From: a virus
IMG/VR virus record: IMGVR_UViG_3300037247_001236
Location: 1 to 49,178 of that record
DNA: 49,178 bases
Strand: one strand, 5' to 3'
The notes beneath the pieces are model-generated. The model made no database searches. It saw only the letters and a program-made list of their open reading frames with translations, and was not told the DNA's origin. The translations under genes and the position numbers were made by a program. Shown here one piece after another: positions 1 through 9,318 of this stretch. Each line of letters begins with the position of its first letter. Position 1 is the stretch's first letter.

Positions 1-127
1 TGTGTACGAGGTAGTCCGTGTTGCTCATCTCCCCGCCGAGCACGGCGGGTAGGGTCTTCATCCCTTCCCATCCAGCCAGGAATGCGGTCAGGCCGCCAGC
101 TTGTTGTATGCGCTTCCCGAACCTCTT
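1..127. repeat. Terminal direct repeat, left copy
   Basis: These 127 bases are identical to 49052-49178. The left-edge reading frame continues in frame across the repeat into the right-edge gene, so this is a closed circle cut at an arbitrary point. A length of exactly 127 is typical of the overlap left by a short-read assembler at its largest k-mer. It is therefore probably not a biological terminal repeat. Confidence 0.95.
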
Positions 128-934
128 GGTGAGCTTCTGGGCCAGCTTGGCGCTCATCTTGCCGACCCGGAGCGGGACATTGGCCCCAGCGAGGGGTGCG
201 AAGGCCAACACTTCGCCGGTCAGGCCCGCGATCGACCTTGTAGCCGCCCCCCGGGGCGTCCGCGAGGGGACATTCTGTAGGGTCTCGGAGAGCGACGGCC
301 CGGTGATGTCTTTCAACCACTGCGGCTCATCATCCGGCCTGCGCAGCGGATTACCTTTCGAGAGGGCCTTCATAATCTTGAACGGCAGGGCTCCGATATC
401 GAGCACTGGCGACATGAGTTCCGCGACGGCAAGATCGGTCTCGCTGACTCCGGGGTCGTAGGGCGGGGCGTTCTGGTTCGCCTCGATAAGCTGTGCCTCA
501 GTTTCCGGGGTGAGTTGGGCCCGTATCCGCGGGTCCATGCCCATCATAAAGCGGTCTGTGGGCGTCGGACGGGGCATGAAGCCGCCCTGTGCCCCCCTCA
601 GCGCCCCCGGCTCTGGCAATATGCGGCCAGCCTGCTGGGTGGCGATCAGGTTGGCAAGTTGGTCAGCCTTGGAGCCCTCGGGGGCTACCGCACCTGGCAG
701 GGGGCCGACCGCAAGGGGTTCCGTTAAGGGCTTGCTAAGTGCTTGCGGTGCTTGCGGTGCTTGCGGCGCTGCGGTAGCGAAGTCCTCGAGCAGGAAGCTC
801 GGGCCCGGCGGCGGGCTCTCCTTCGGACCGAACATACCCTTCGCCCAAGCGGGACGCTCGGCGCTGGGTTGGGGCTCCGCCGGGAACAAGTTGCGGGCCC
901 ACTTCTGCCTGCGTTTTTCCTCAACCTCTGGCAT
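1..934 (-). CDS. Giant internal virion/polyvalent protein, N-terminal part (continues at 49178)
   Basis: This is the start of the 1,993-residue protein completed by 44004-49178. The chosen ATG at 934 overlaps the preceding gene's stop (921-923) by 14 nt; I saw no strong Shine-Dalgarno (SD) site inside the overlap. The frame is open to base 1 and stays in register after the 127-bp repeat. The first 100 residues are charged, then rich in Ala/Pro/Gln with a short APQ repeat near residues 65-73. A more structured region with hydrophobic stretches follows. It is the last gene of the capsid-tail series, the usual place for podovirus internal or ejection proteins. The role is inferred from position and size; no enzymatic motif is visible in this part. 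Confidence 0.85.
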   Translation of the reverse strand, partial: MPEVEEKRRQKWARNLFPAEPQPSAERPAWAKGMFGPKESPPPGPSFLLEDFATAAPQAPQAPQALSKPLTEPLAVGPLPGAVAPEGSKADQLANLIATQQAGRILPEPGALRGAQGGFMPRPTPTDRFMMGMDPRIRAQLTPETEAQLIEANQNAPPYDPGVSETDLAVAELMSPVLDIGALPFKIMKALSKGNPLRRPDDEPQWLKDITGPSLSETLQNVPSRTPRGAATRSIAGLTGEVLAFAPLAGANVPLRVGKMSAKLAQKLTKRFGKRIQQAGGLTAFLAGWEGMKTLPAVLGGEMSNTDYLVH

Positions 935-2483
935 TACTCTGATTGATCCTCCGTAGCCAGTCGTCACGGACCGTTTCGCTGATCCTGCCCTCATTGTACA
1001 TGGACCAGACAATGCCCTCGGCATACTCCTTGGAAGAGCCTTGGTCTCCTGCGTACTTCAGCGCGGCTTCCAGTTCAACCTCCGGGCTCGGTCGCGTTTC
1101 CAGGTTAGCCCCCTCACGAATGAGGTTGTTGAACTCTTGTTCTGATATGGCCCCAGAGACGCCGGGGACGTCTGGCCCACCAATCGGGGCCAGTTGGTTC
1201 TTGGCATCGAGTGCCAGCCTCGCCGCCTTGGTCGGATCAAGCGGCCTTGCCGGGGTGGCCGGCTGACTGGTGGGGACTTTCAGTGCGGCTGCCTGTCGAG
1301 CCTGTTCGGGCGAATAACCAGCCCGTTTCGTCAAAGCATCGAAGCCCCGGGTGGCCGTTGTCGGTTGCCTGGCCCCGATCCCTTGCTCAGCCAAATCGCC
1401 GAGGCGACTGCCAGCATCTTCCACCAGTCCAGCCAACCACTTCCCGCCCCGCCCGATTGGTCCAGTCATAAAGGCGTCGCTCCGCCTCTTCTTCGTCAAC
1501 GCCTCTGTCGAGGCGATGCCAGCCTCGTCTTGCCGGATGCCCCTAGCTCGGTCTGTTGCTATCTGTTCAGGGGTGGGACGAGTGCTCAATCCGTATTCGT
1601 GTGCCTCGGTTTCTCGGCCAAACCGCGTCGCGTCTCGACCGGCGCTCGCTCGTCTGAACCCAAGCTCTTCCTGCTGTCGGCCCTCGCGTGTCACATCCAT
1701 CCGCCGATTCCAGGCATCCCGCCCCTGTTGCTGACCGAACCTTTGCTGGGTAAGTGCGGTCCGGTCCCTCAGATACTGCGAATAGGGGCTCATCGCGTAG
1801 CCGACCATCGCCCCAGGCATCAACGCCCCGGCCGCCGCGCCCTTCCACTGGTTGGCCGTGCCGCCGAGGAACTTGCCCGGAGCGGCTTGTGGGGCCTGTG
1901 GGGCCAAGGCAGTAGGGGTCGGGCCACCGCCTCCGGCGTAAGACGGCCCATATCGTGCTACCACGGTGGGGTCGGCGACGGCGCCGGAAACGCCAGACCC
2001 GGCCGCCGCCCCAAGAGAGGAAGTGCCAACACTCGATGCTGTGGCTCCCGCCTGTGACAGAGCCGGAGTAAACCCAGTCAGGGCTGGTGCTGCCGCTCCC
2101 AACCCGGCGCCGAGTCCCGAGATAGCCCCAGTAGTCAAACCGCCCTCCACAGAACCCGAGCCGTAGCCGCCCAATCCGCCTATGCCGCCACCGACGATCG
2201 CCCCTACAGGGTTGAAGCCACTGGCCAGGAAACCCGTCAGAGCCCCGGCCCCGGCGCCAGCCCCGGCTCCGCCCAGCTTGCCCTTGCCTGCCTCCTTCTC
2301 CGCCTTCTTCTGCTGTTTCTCCTGGTGTTTTCGGTCCTTTTCGCGTTCTCGACGCTGCTCCTCCATCTGCGCCCAGAAGCGTTGATTTTGCAGGAAGCCC
2401 TGGATCGCCTGGCTCACCGAAGAGAGCCCGGGGCCTACAGAACTGCCGTAAACCGAGGTTCCCAAACCGCTCAGATATGACAT
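921..2483 (-). CDS. Glycine/alanine-rich internal virion protein candidate
   Basis: 520 residues, starting 12 nt downstream of the preceding gene. Residues about 35-70 form a strongly charged Lys/Glu/Arg helix. About 70-140 is Gly/Ala-rich with GxxxG-like spacing, resembling membrane-inserting segments of ejection proteins. The remainder is Ala/Gln/Arg-rich and probably helical. It lies between tail genes and the giant virion protein, matching the place of T7 gp14/gp15-type internal core proteins. I recognise no specific family; the assignment rests on composition and gene order. Confidence 0.7.
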   Translation of the reverse strand: MSYLSGLGTSVYGSSVGPGLSSVSQAIQGFLQNQRFWAQMEEQRREREKDRKHQEKQQKKAEKEAGKGKLGGAGAGAGAGALTGFLASGFNPVGAIVGGGIGGLGGYGSGSVEGGLTTGAISGLGAGLGAAAPALTGFTPALSQAGATASSVGTSSLGAAAGSGVSGAVADPTVVARYGPSYAGGGGPTPTALAPQAPQAAPGKFLGGTANQWKGAAAGALMPGAMVGYAMSPYSQYLRDRTALTQQRFGQQQGRDAWNRRMDVTREGRQQEELGFRRASAGRDATRFGRETEAHEYGLSTRPTPEQIATDRARGIRQDEAGIASTEALTKKRRSDAFMTGPIGRGGKWLAGLVEDAGSRLGDLAEQGIGARQPTTATRGFDALTKRAGYSPEQARQAAALKVPTSQPATPARPLDPTKAARLALDAKNQLAPIGGPDVPGVSGAISEQEFNNLIREGANLETRPSPEVELEAALKYAGDQGSSKEYAEGIVWSMYNEGRISETVRDDWLRRINQSNARG

Positions 2484-2495
2484 CGTTCTGTCTCC

Positions 2496-3437
2496 CTACC
2501 CCCTATTGGGGAGAAGCCCTTGAATGAAGCCGAGGCCCTGGCCGGTGGCAGTTTGCCCGGCTCCGAGCAGCCCCAGCAGGATTTGCGCTGCCAATCCTCC
2601 GCCAGCGAGGTCGAGTCCCGCCCGGCCGCTGATCTCGTCGAACTGTGTGCCCCGCGGGCCGTAGGCATTCAGCCCCGGGGCTTGCTGCTGGAGAGCGCTC
2701 CACTGGAGGGCTGACGGCTGGTAGCCGAGTTCCAGGTCAGCCATCGCTTTGGTGAGATCCGTTTGGTAGCCCCTATGTGCTCCCCGGGACCGCTCAAGCG
2801 CCTGCTGGGCGTCGGTCGTCAAACCGCTCCGAATGCCGGCCTTGCCGATGCCTGCGCCCAATTCCGCCTGCTGGACACGATCGATGCTCTTGCCGGACGC
2901 CCGCACACCCGCATTGACGTTGGCGAGCGCCGCATTCGTCCTCGTGTTCTGAATATTGGTGTCGATCGCGCCCTCTGCTGCCTGGAGGGCATCACCGTAG
3001 GTCGTGTCCTTGAAGATGAAGCCAGGCATGAGTTGGCCACCGACATCGCCTGCCCCAGTCTGGCCGGTGAAGCGCTGAACGTCGGATACAAAGCCGGGCA
3101 GGACATCGCGCTCCAGGGTCGCGTAGTCCTCTCGGCTCGCAGCCAAGGCCGCATCCCGATCGGCTATGCGCTGCTCATCCAAGCCCCTGAGCCTGTTAAT
3201 CTCGGAGGTGTCTTGGGCATTCTGTGTAAACCCAAGCATTCCATACGGGTTTCGCTGGAATTGGTCTGTGAGGCTCTGGCGCTGGGCGGGCGTGAGGTTC
3301 CACTCATCGCTCCAAATCCGGTCAATGAAACGCACTGCCTCGTCGTAGGTCGGCGCCCGCTCGCCAGTGAATGGGTCCGGCGCCAGATTGGCCCACCAGT
3401 CGACTTCCGCCTGGTTTGGATTCGGCTGTTCCGCCAT
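2496..3437 (-). CDS. Predicted internal virion or tail-associated protein
   Basis: The open frame extends to 3464, but the ATG at 3437 is preceded by AGGAGA at good spacing, giving 313 residues. The protein is Gln/Ala-rich and largely helical. A C-terminal Gly/Ala/Leu stretch (about residues 280-305) could insert in a membrane. It has no catalytic motif that I recognise. It sits directly before the Gly-rich virion protein and is probably co-translated with it. An internal core protein is the likeliest role; a tail-fibre accessory is possible. Confidence 0.7.
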   Translation of the reverse strand: MAEQPNPNQAEVDWWANLAPDPFTGERAPTYDEAVRFIDRIWSDEWNLTPAQRQSLTDQFQRNPYGMLGFTQNAQDTSEINRLRGLDEQRIADRDAALAASREDYATLERDVLPGFVSDVQRFTGQTGAGDVGGQLMPGFIFKDTTYGDALQAAEGAIDTNIQNTRTNAALANVNAGVRASGKSIDRVQQAELGAGIGKAGIRSGLTTDAQQALERSRGAHRGYQTDLTKAMADLELGYQPSALQWSALQQQAPGLNAYGPRGTQFDEISGRAGLDLAGGGLAAQILLGLLGAGQTATGQGLGFIQGLLPNRG

Positions 3438-3447
3438 GACGATTCTC

Positions 3448-3831
3448 CTATCCTGCCCGCACACACGGGGTTACGTCGATCGTAGTGAGGCTGCTCGCTC
3501 CGGTGCCTATCGTGTGGGTTGTCGAGCCACCTACCGGCCCAATCTGTGGAGCACCTCTCGGGATGGCCCCCGTCCAGTCCGGCAGGCCAAACGTCGTCTC
3601 TCCGTCGCCACCGTGGCCCTCCCTAAAGAAATGGAACAGCCGCGGATTCTGCTGCCGCGAGATCACCCGGCCGTCGAGCGGGTGGTACGTCTTAGGAATC
3701 CGGTCTTTGTCCCCGGCAAACCATTCGACCATCCCCGAACAGCTTGCCACTCGATCGATGTTCTGGTCCAGGCGATCGATCTCTTGATCGATCAGGAACC
3801 CGTGTGCGTGGAGTCGCTTATTCAGAGCCAT
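3448..3831 (-). CDS. Tail-collar-like protein
   Basis: 127 residues. The middle carries the order of features seen in phage tail-collar/microcystin-dependent domains: a hydrophobic 'MVEWFAG' strand, a 'PLDGR' turn, then 'LPDWTGAIPRGA', which resembles the family's LPDLRGRVP-type motif. A Gly/Thr-rich C terminus follows. It is short for a fibre and may be an adhesin tip or collar piece attached to the tail nozzle encoded just upstream. The match is by eye on a degenerate motif. Confidence 0.65.
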   Translation of the reverse strand: MALNKRLHAHGFLIDQEIDRLDQNIDRVASCSGMVEWFAGDKDRIPKTYHPLDGRVISRQQNPRLFHFFREGHGGDGETTFGLPDWTGAIPRGAPQIGPVGGSTTHTIGTGASSLTTIDVTPCVRAG

Positions 3832-3837
3832 CGAAAA

Positions 3838-6800
3838 CTACCGTCCCTTCCGGCCGGTCGGTTCAAGCATGGGCTCGCTCGCGACTAGCTCGGGGTGAGT
3901 TTGATCGTCCACCTGGGTTCCGGAGACCTTGATCTGCAACCGCTTTGCTCGATGCACAGGCCCGACGTGAACCATTCCATCAGCGCTGCCAATCGCCTTC
4001 CCGGCGAATTGCAGGTTGTTGCCGTCAGCGTCGACGTCGATCGTCACTGCCGCGGCGGCCCCGCCGAACGATCGCTCAACGAACTCTAGGGAGACGGTGC
4101 TGTGCTTCTCGCCAAACGAGTCTCCGTAGGAATGCGTGCCAAATTGATAGAACCAGTTGAAGGCAACCCCCCCGTCCGCCTTTCCATCTACCAGCCGGTA
4201 GAGCTTGGCTCCGGGGCCAGCGAACACGACGACTTCGGTGCCCGGCACGGCCACCGCAGAGTCCCATTCTCGGCCAAGGAACATGCAGCGCATGGGGATG
4301 TCCCATAGGGTCCATTCTCTCGTCTCGAGGTCATAGACCATGTTCAGCCACGAATAGCCGCTTCCGGTGTCGTTGACGATGACCGAGAAGATGATCCGGT
4401 TGTTGTCCGGGTCGAGCACGCCGGAACAGAAATACCAACTGTCGAAGTCGGCATCGAAGATGTCGGTATCATGCCAATTCTTACGGACCAGGCTCTTTGC
4501 GGTCTTTATCAGGTTGCGGCCGATCAGTCGCGTTACACCCTCGGCATAGAAGTAGGGCCACCCCTTTGCGTTCATCCAAACCAGGGCCGCGGGAGTGTCA
4601 GGTAGAGTAGCCGCCCGCACGACACACCAATGCGAGGCAAAGCCGGCGGCGCCTTCCAACGGCCGGACGCTGCTCTCTAACACATCGCCTATCGACCGCG
4701 GATCGGAAGCGATCACCTTCTCTGTCATCCCGATCAGAGCGAGCCCGCCGAAAGAATGGACGCCCGTAAATGGCATGTCGGTCGCCTGGTCCATTGCGGG
4801 TTCGATGTAGCCTGAATCCGGGACGTACTCGAAACCTAGTTGCCCAACCCGAAGGGTCCCGGCAACCGGCGGCTCACTGATCCACAGGTTGTAATCGCCT
4901 GGGGTCATGCTGGCCCAGAGCGAAGTCTGGTTGTGGATTGCCACATAGTTCGCATTGGCCGGCGGATAACCGTTGTTCACCATGATCCGATTCGTGTCCG
5001 CCGCCTCGGTGCTGGTGTCTGCGAGGGTATCCGTGAAGGTTTCTAGTGATGCGTCGACATCGGCGATGAGGAACCAATCGCCGCGGACCTGCCCCGCTGG
5101 CAATCCGTCCTCATTCGGGTAGCCCGCCTTACTGCCCAGTCTCTTCCGAAAGATGCGTACCCGGTCGATGAGCGGGCCGGTAGGTATTCCCTCACCATCG
5201 CCGTCAAACCACAGCGTACTCGGATTGGTCCAGTTGAGTCTTAATTGGCCGGCGCTGGACTCGCCAGAGTCAGTGCGGCCCTTGAGTTCGATCGACGGCT
5301 TGCTTTCCAGTCGCAGGGTCGTGCTGTAATAGACGAGCCTGTAGGAGTAGTAGCCGTCCAAGTCGCCGGAGCCCGAGGGCGGGAAGTCGATGTTTGGTTG
5401 GACCAACGGCAAGCCGGCCGGTCGCAAGTACATCCGATGGTCGGTCTCCGTCCCCCCCTCTTGGACGCGCGTAATCAGCGGCGGCGTGCCCCCGGTCGAT
5501 GTCAGGGCCGGTGTGTCTTGGCCGGACCAAATGCCTGAGAACCGGACAATAAACAGCCGATCTCCGGCAGATGGTGAATCATCAACTCGTTCGACTATCA
5601 CGTTGTCGACCGACGCCAGGGCTTCCAAGGCTGCTATGACCTGGGCTCCCCCACTGCTATAGCTCAGGTTGCCGGTTGTCTCGCCGTTGAAGGTAAGGGT
5701 GAAGGTCGCCCCTCCGTTGTACGTTTGCAGGTTCCAGATCGTGTCGCCAAGGACATAGTTGAAGACGTAGCCGCCGCTTCCGTCGGCGATCAGCATTCCA
5801 CCCTTCCCAGTGTTGATCCCGGCGCCTTGCCAAGCATAAGTCGCCCGGCCCGATTTGGTAGAAAAGGGCTCCCCTGGGCCCGCGTCGGCATCCCGGTCGT
5901 TCATGCACCAGAAGCTCGGCGTAACGCCTGCCCCATCCTTGTAGCCTGGTCGAATGAGAAAGGCCTGGTCGGAGTCAGAGAACCATATGCCGTAATCTGA
6001 TGCCTGGCCGACGGTGTCGAGCATTTGGAAGAGTACGAGGTCTTTGGTGAACTCGGTTGCCCCGTCGACGCCCAACAACTGGCGGCGGATGTCGGTAGCC
6101 GAGATTATCTCCACCCCAGAGGTGTCAGTCAGGGCCTTGAATACCAGCGAGGTCGTGCGGTGGAAGAAGTACATCCGGGTGCCGGCCGGATCGAGGGCAA
6201 TTCCGCCAGGGTCGCCGCCCGCATTGGGAATGACAATCACCTGGTTTGAGCCGTCCAAGGCTGATCGGCGGACACTATCGTCGAGGGCCTGCAACCAGTA
6301 GATGTAGTTGTTGGTCAGATCGAGGGCCAGCCGGGTAATCTGCCAAATGGTCGCGGTGATAACTACAGTGGGAGATTGGGCGGCGCCCAGGGGTACGCTG
6401 TAGATTTTATTCTCTGAGATGTTCGAGAAGTAGGCGATCTCGGTGCCAGTATCAATGTCGATGTCGAACGTAGTGCCTCCGACATCGCAGACCTCCTCGT
6501 CATTCAGCCCATCATCATCACAGCGCCGGACCGTATCGCCCGTGCCGGTGGTGTAGTAGATTCTGGCTTGGGGGGGGGAGGGATCGTTGTAGTAGGCCAT
6601 GCCATTGAGAGGCCCCCCAGGGGTCAGCACGTCGGCCGAAGTCCCGCCGGGGATCAGCTTGTTATAGACCCTGATCTTGGTGCCATTCCAGTAGAAGATG
6701 CGAGTGCCGGGTACGTCGAGGGTAAAGCTGTAGACCGGTTCGCTGCTTATCACCTTGGCGGCGTTGGTGCCGTCGAAGTCCATGTACCAGAGGTCTCCAC

Positions 6801-7092
6801 CAACAGAGACGTAGATTTTGTTGTTAGTCACATCGACTTCGATGTCGTTGGCGGCCTGGAACGGGCCGTCCGTGCCAAAGTCCTTCATCGCCGCGGGCGT
6901 GAACGCGAAGGAGACATCTCTGGCCAAGACGTAGCCCGGCCGGGGGGCGATCCGCCCATTGCGCAGCACAACGTTCAGGGCATCCGCCAGTTGCGTCGGG
7001 GCCAGGTGTTCAGCGGCCTGGGACTGGTCAATGCCCCGGAAGCCGCCGGGCGTTTGCGCCGGCCGTCGTCCTACTTCCCGGTCAGCTACCAT
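3838..7092 (-). CDS. Tail nozzle-like protein with beta-propeller repeats
   Basis: 1,084 residues. The N terminus has the 'GGFRGID...ADALNVVLRNGRIAPRPGY' pattern common at the start of podovirus tail nozzle (T7 gp12-like) proteins. Residues about 80-370 contain YWTD-like propeller blades, for example 'NNKIYV', 'TRIFYWN', 'NNYIYWLQ' and 'TRMYFF', each followed by a D/N-G turn. Around residues 440-520 lies a beta domain also found in the adaptor and in the 40.1-41.1 kb protein. The C-terminal half is beta-rich. The gene overlaps the adaptor start by 7 nt. The nozzle role comes from order and the N-terminal motif. The propeller may bind host surface polymers (inference). Confidence 0.75.
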   Translation of the reverse strand: MVADREVGRRPAQTPGGFRGIDQSQAAEHLAPTQLADALNVVLRNGRIAPRPGYVLARDVSFAFTPAAMKDFGTDGPFQAANDIEVDVTNNKIYVSVGGDLWYMDFDGTNAAKVISSEPVYSFTLDVPGTRIFYWNGTKIRVYNKLIPGGTSADVLTPGGPLNGMAYYNDPSPPQARIYYTTGTGDTVRRCDDDGLNDEEVCDVGGTTFDIDIDTGTEIAYFSNISENKIYSVPLGAAQSPTVVITATIWQITRLALDLTNNYIYWLQALDDSVRRSALDGSNQVIVIPNAGGDPGGIALDPAGTRMYFFHRTTSLVFKALTDTSGVEIISATDIRRQLLGVDGATEFTKDLVLFQMLDTVGQASDYGIWFSDSDQAFLIRPGYKDGAGVTPSFWCMNDRDADAGPGEPFSTKSGRATYAWQGAGINTGKGGMLIADGSGGYVFNYVLGDTIWNLQTYNGGATFTLTFNGETTGNLSYSSGGAQVIAALEALASVDNVIVERVDDSPSAGDRLFIVRFSGIWSGQDTPALTSTGGTPPLITRVQEGGTETDHRMYLRPAGLPLVQPNIDFPPSGSGDLDGYYSYRLVYYSTTLRLESKPSIELKGRTDSGESSAGQLRLNWTNPSTLWFDGDGEGIPTGPLIDRVRIFRKRLGSKAGYPNEDGLPAGQVRGDWFLIADVDASLETFTDTLADTSTEAADTNRIMVNNGYPPANANYVAIHNQTSLWASMTPGDYNLWISEPPVAGTLRVGQLGFEYVPDSGYIEPAMDQATDMPFTGVHSFGGLALIGMTEKVIASDPRSIGDVLESSVRPLEGAAGFASHWCVVRAATLPDTPAALVWMNAKGWPYFYAEGVTRLIGRNLIKTAKSLVRKNWHDTDIFDADFDSWYFCSGVLDPDNNRIIFSVIVNDTGSGYSWLNMVYDLETREWTLWDIPMRCMFLGREWDSAVAVPGTEVVVFAGPGAKLYRLVDGKADGGVAFNWFYQFGTHSYGDSFGEKHSTVSLEFVERSFGGAAAAVTIDVDADGNNLQFAGKAIGSADGMVHVGPVHRAKRLQIKVSGTQVDDQTHPELVASEPMLEPTGRKGR

Positions 7093-8096
7093 CCCGACGC
7101 CTCCTCTTTCACGAATCCCGAGGCGGTGCCCTGGAGCAATGCTTCATCCATCTCCCTCATCAGGTTCACGTATTCGATGGTGATGTCGTTGCCCGATTCG
7201 TTGTGGATTCCCAGCAGTGATACGGCGGTTCCGTATACAACCACATCATGCCAGAATTCCGGGATTGTCTCGTAGCGAAGGGCGTCATTCGTCGCATCGA
7301 CGCCGGGGGTGATTTCCCGGCACTTCTTCGAGTACACAAGGTCCCAGGCGCCAACGAGAGAGGTAAGGAATTCGACCGCCCACATAGCTGCGCCCGTGGT
7401 AGTCACCGCGACCGTTACCTCGCCCGTGTCGAAGCCGTCGGCCGTCGTTATGGCCCCGACATCCGTGAGTTTGAGGCTGCCGGTGAACTCGACATCGTAA
7501 AAGTCTCCAGCAGTGCCCGTCACGATGACATTGCCGGTTCCGATGCTGCTGAGCGCCAGCAGAGCGGTTTGCAGGTCAGTTGTCGATATGGCATACGCCA
7601 GGGCGCCGGTGGTTTGCCCATCGAAGGTGAAAGTCCAGGTCCCGCTACTGGGCCCCCCGGTTATCGTCAGACGCACAACCTCGTTGGCGCTCTCCGGGTC
7701 GAACTTCATAAAGGCCAGGGGCCGTCCGCTCCCATCCACGCCTTCAAGGTGTTGCGGATCATTCCGCTGAGACTCGGGGATCAGTCTCGGCGATTGGGTG
7801 ATCTCGCTGCCAATCACGCCGCGTCCGAGGGCCCCGGTGGAATCAGAGTCCGTGGTGAAGTGGTGGGCTTGCTGGAGGTCATCGACTCCTTCAAGCGGAT
7901 AGGCGTAGGTGCCGGCGACCGTGTTGAGGGTGTAGATCGCCCGGGCGTACTTGATCCCAGCCTTCCGGATGATGTGGGCGTGAGTCCGGCGAGCGACCCT
8001 GTTCATCGCACGGTCGATCTTGGTCGCAGTAAAGGTTACGTTGGAGGAGTCTTCAACGACCTCTGCTACTTCGATCCTCATCTCCAAGCGGTCCAC
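7086..8096 (-). CDS. Head-tail adaptor (T7 gp11-like) with inserted beta domain
   Basis: 336 residues. The N terminus has helical segments around 'ATKIDRAMNRVARRTHAHI', and the C terminus has 'REITPGVDATNDALRYE...EFWHDVVVYGTAVSLL', both typical of podovirus adaptor proteins that attach to the portal. Between them (about residues 135-235) is a beta-sandwich-like insertion with 'TFTFDGQTTG' and 'LQTALLALSSIG'. Related insertions occur in two other virion proteins here. The position before the nozzle gene supports the adaptor assignment. Confidence 0.75.
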   Translation of the reverse strand: MDRLEMRIEVAEVVEDSSNVTFTATKIDRAMNRVARRTHAHIIRKAGIKYARAIYTLNTVAGTYAYPLEGVDDLQQAHHFTTDSDSTGALGRGVIGSEITQSPRLIPESQRNDPQHLEGVDGSGRPLAFMKFDPESANEVVRLTITGGPSSGTWTFTFDGQTTGALAYAISTTDLQTALLALSSIGTGNVIVTGTAGDFYDVEFTGSLKLTDVGAITTADGFDTGEVTVAVTTTGAAMWAVEFLTSLVGAWDLVYSKKCREITPGVDATNDALRYETIPEFWHDVVVYGTAVSLLGIHNESGNDITIEYVNLMREMDEALLQGTASGFVKEEASGW

Positions 8097-8099
8097 TGG

Positions 8100-8777
8100 T
8101 CAGCCTCCCATATCAACTATGACCTTTTCCGTTTTCCTTCCGGCAATGAGGTCTCGCCCGGTACGCCGGACGGTTCTCCCGGCCGCCTCTTCGCAGCTGC
8201 CGGTCGGCAAGTAGGGGGCGATCTCTCGTAGATAGTCCATTTGGAGGTCAATGGACTTCTTCACGCTCGCCGCTCGCTGCTCCTTCGTCCGATTCTTGCG
8301 GTCTTCGATCATCCGGCGGCGGGTTGGGTTCACGTCGCCACCCATTGGGCCGACGTAATGCTTCCGAACCAGATTGACGAACCACATACCGGGGGCCGCC
8401 GGGCGCCCCTTGGGCCAAATCATCGCCGCTCCGAACTCGTCGATATCCCACTGGACGGAGACCTCGTACTGGAGCAGGGCATTGCAATCGAAACGGCCGC
8501 CGCCAAGGCGAGTCACCAAATGGTGGCCGGGGCGAAGACTGCCAGGGCCGCCGACCACCGTGAACTTGTCGAAGATGATCTCCAGGTCCGGGTCGATTCG
8601 GTCCAAGGCGTCGATCAGTGGCATTGAGACCTCGCCCCCGATCCACCTGGCCGAGGGGATCTCGTATCGTCGAAACGTAGGGCTCAAAGGCTGCGCGGCG
8701 ACGCCCTTCTCCCACAGGCGCCGCCGCCGATGGTAGTTCTCCAGCCATTCCCGCTCGTGTGGACTCAGATCGAACAT
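8100..8777 (-). CDS. Structural protein of unknown function
   Basis: The frame is open from 8858, but the ATG at 8777 lies just after the stop of the preceding gene (8783-8785) and follows AGGGG, giving 225 residues. The protein is rich in Arg and charged residues, with predicted alpha/beta character; I recognise no motif. It sits between capsid-side genes and the tail adaptor, so a connector or head-completion role is reasonable by position only. Confidence 0.7.
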   Translation of the reverse strand: MFDLSPHEREWLENYHRRRRLWEKGVAAQPLSPTFRRYEIPSARWIGGEVSMPLIDALDRIDPDLEIIFDKFTVVGGPGSLRPGHHLVTRLGGGRFDCNALLQYEVSVQWDIDEFGAAMIWPKGRPAAPGMWFVNLVRKHYVGPMGGDVNPTRRRMIEDRKNRTKEQRAASVKKSIDLQMDYLREIAPYLPTGSCEEAAGRTVRRTGRDLIAGRKTEKVIVDMGG

Positions 8778-8782
8778 CGCCC

Positions 8783-9241
8783 CTAGTAGTTCTTCTCGTC
8801 CAGAGGGAAGAAGTCGATGGTGAGCGCGATCGTCCCGGTCGTCGGCGTGGCGTCGCAAGTCATGTAGATCGGAGCCCCCTTCGGAACGATCGGGAACCCG
8901 TGGGCCTCCGTGACGTTCGGGTTCACCAAGGTTGCCGCCAGGGCGAAGACGTCCACTTCTCCTTCTTGGGTGTCGTCGGCAATGACACCGCCGGCGACGA
9001 GCGAATCGGGGTCCGGCACTACTCCCGACGAGTTCATGACACCATGCCCTACGTCGATCGCCGACGCAGCCACCGAGTCAGCGTCCTCGACGCGGGACCG
9101 AATTGACTTGATGGCGATGTCGGCCTCCGGGAATTCGCCGATCAAGAAAATCTGAGCGCTCGTGATGGACATTCCGTGGCGCACCATCTGCCGGACCTTC
9201 GCGTTCTCCGTCATCTGGTAGTTCGTTACTCCGCCTGCCAT
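8783..9241 (-). CDS. Small capsid-associated protein
   Basis: 152 residues, with ATG preceded by AGGAG. The composition is Ala/Val/Asp-rich and beta-prone, without signal peptide or membrane segment. It directly follows the major capsid gene on the same strand, a frequent place for capsid decoration or head fibre proteins. I recognise no family. Confidence 0.7.
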   Translation of the reverse strand: MAGGVTNYQMTENAKVRQMVRHGMSITSAQIFLIGEFPEADIAIKSIRSRVEDADSVAASAIDVGHGVMNSSGVVPDPDSLVAGGVIADDTQEGEVDVFALAATLVNPNVTEAHGFPIVPKGAPIYMTCDATPTTGTIALTIDFFPLDEKNY

Positions 9242-9318
9242 GGCGCTATTCTCCTTTGCTCTGCTGTTGTCTCGAACCGATCCTCACATCAACCGTGCTA
9301 CTAGCGAATCGCTGGGGC

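Noticed and set aside
1194-2057. Long plus-strand open frames in the virion region (also 2763-3485, 6568-7275, 7248-8231)
   Set aside because: They lie opposite well-supported minus-strand genes, have no ribosome site and no family pattern; typical antisense shadows in GC-rich DNA.
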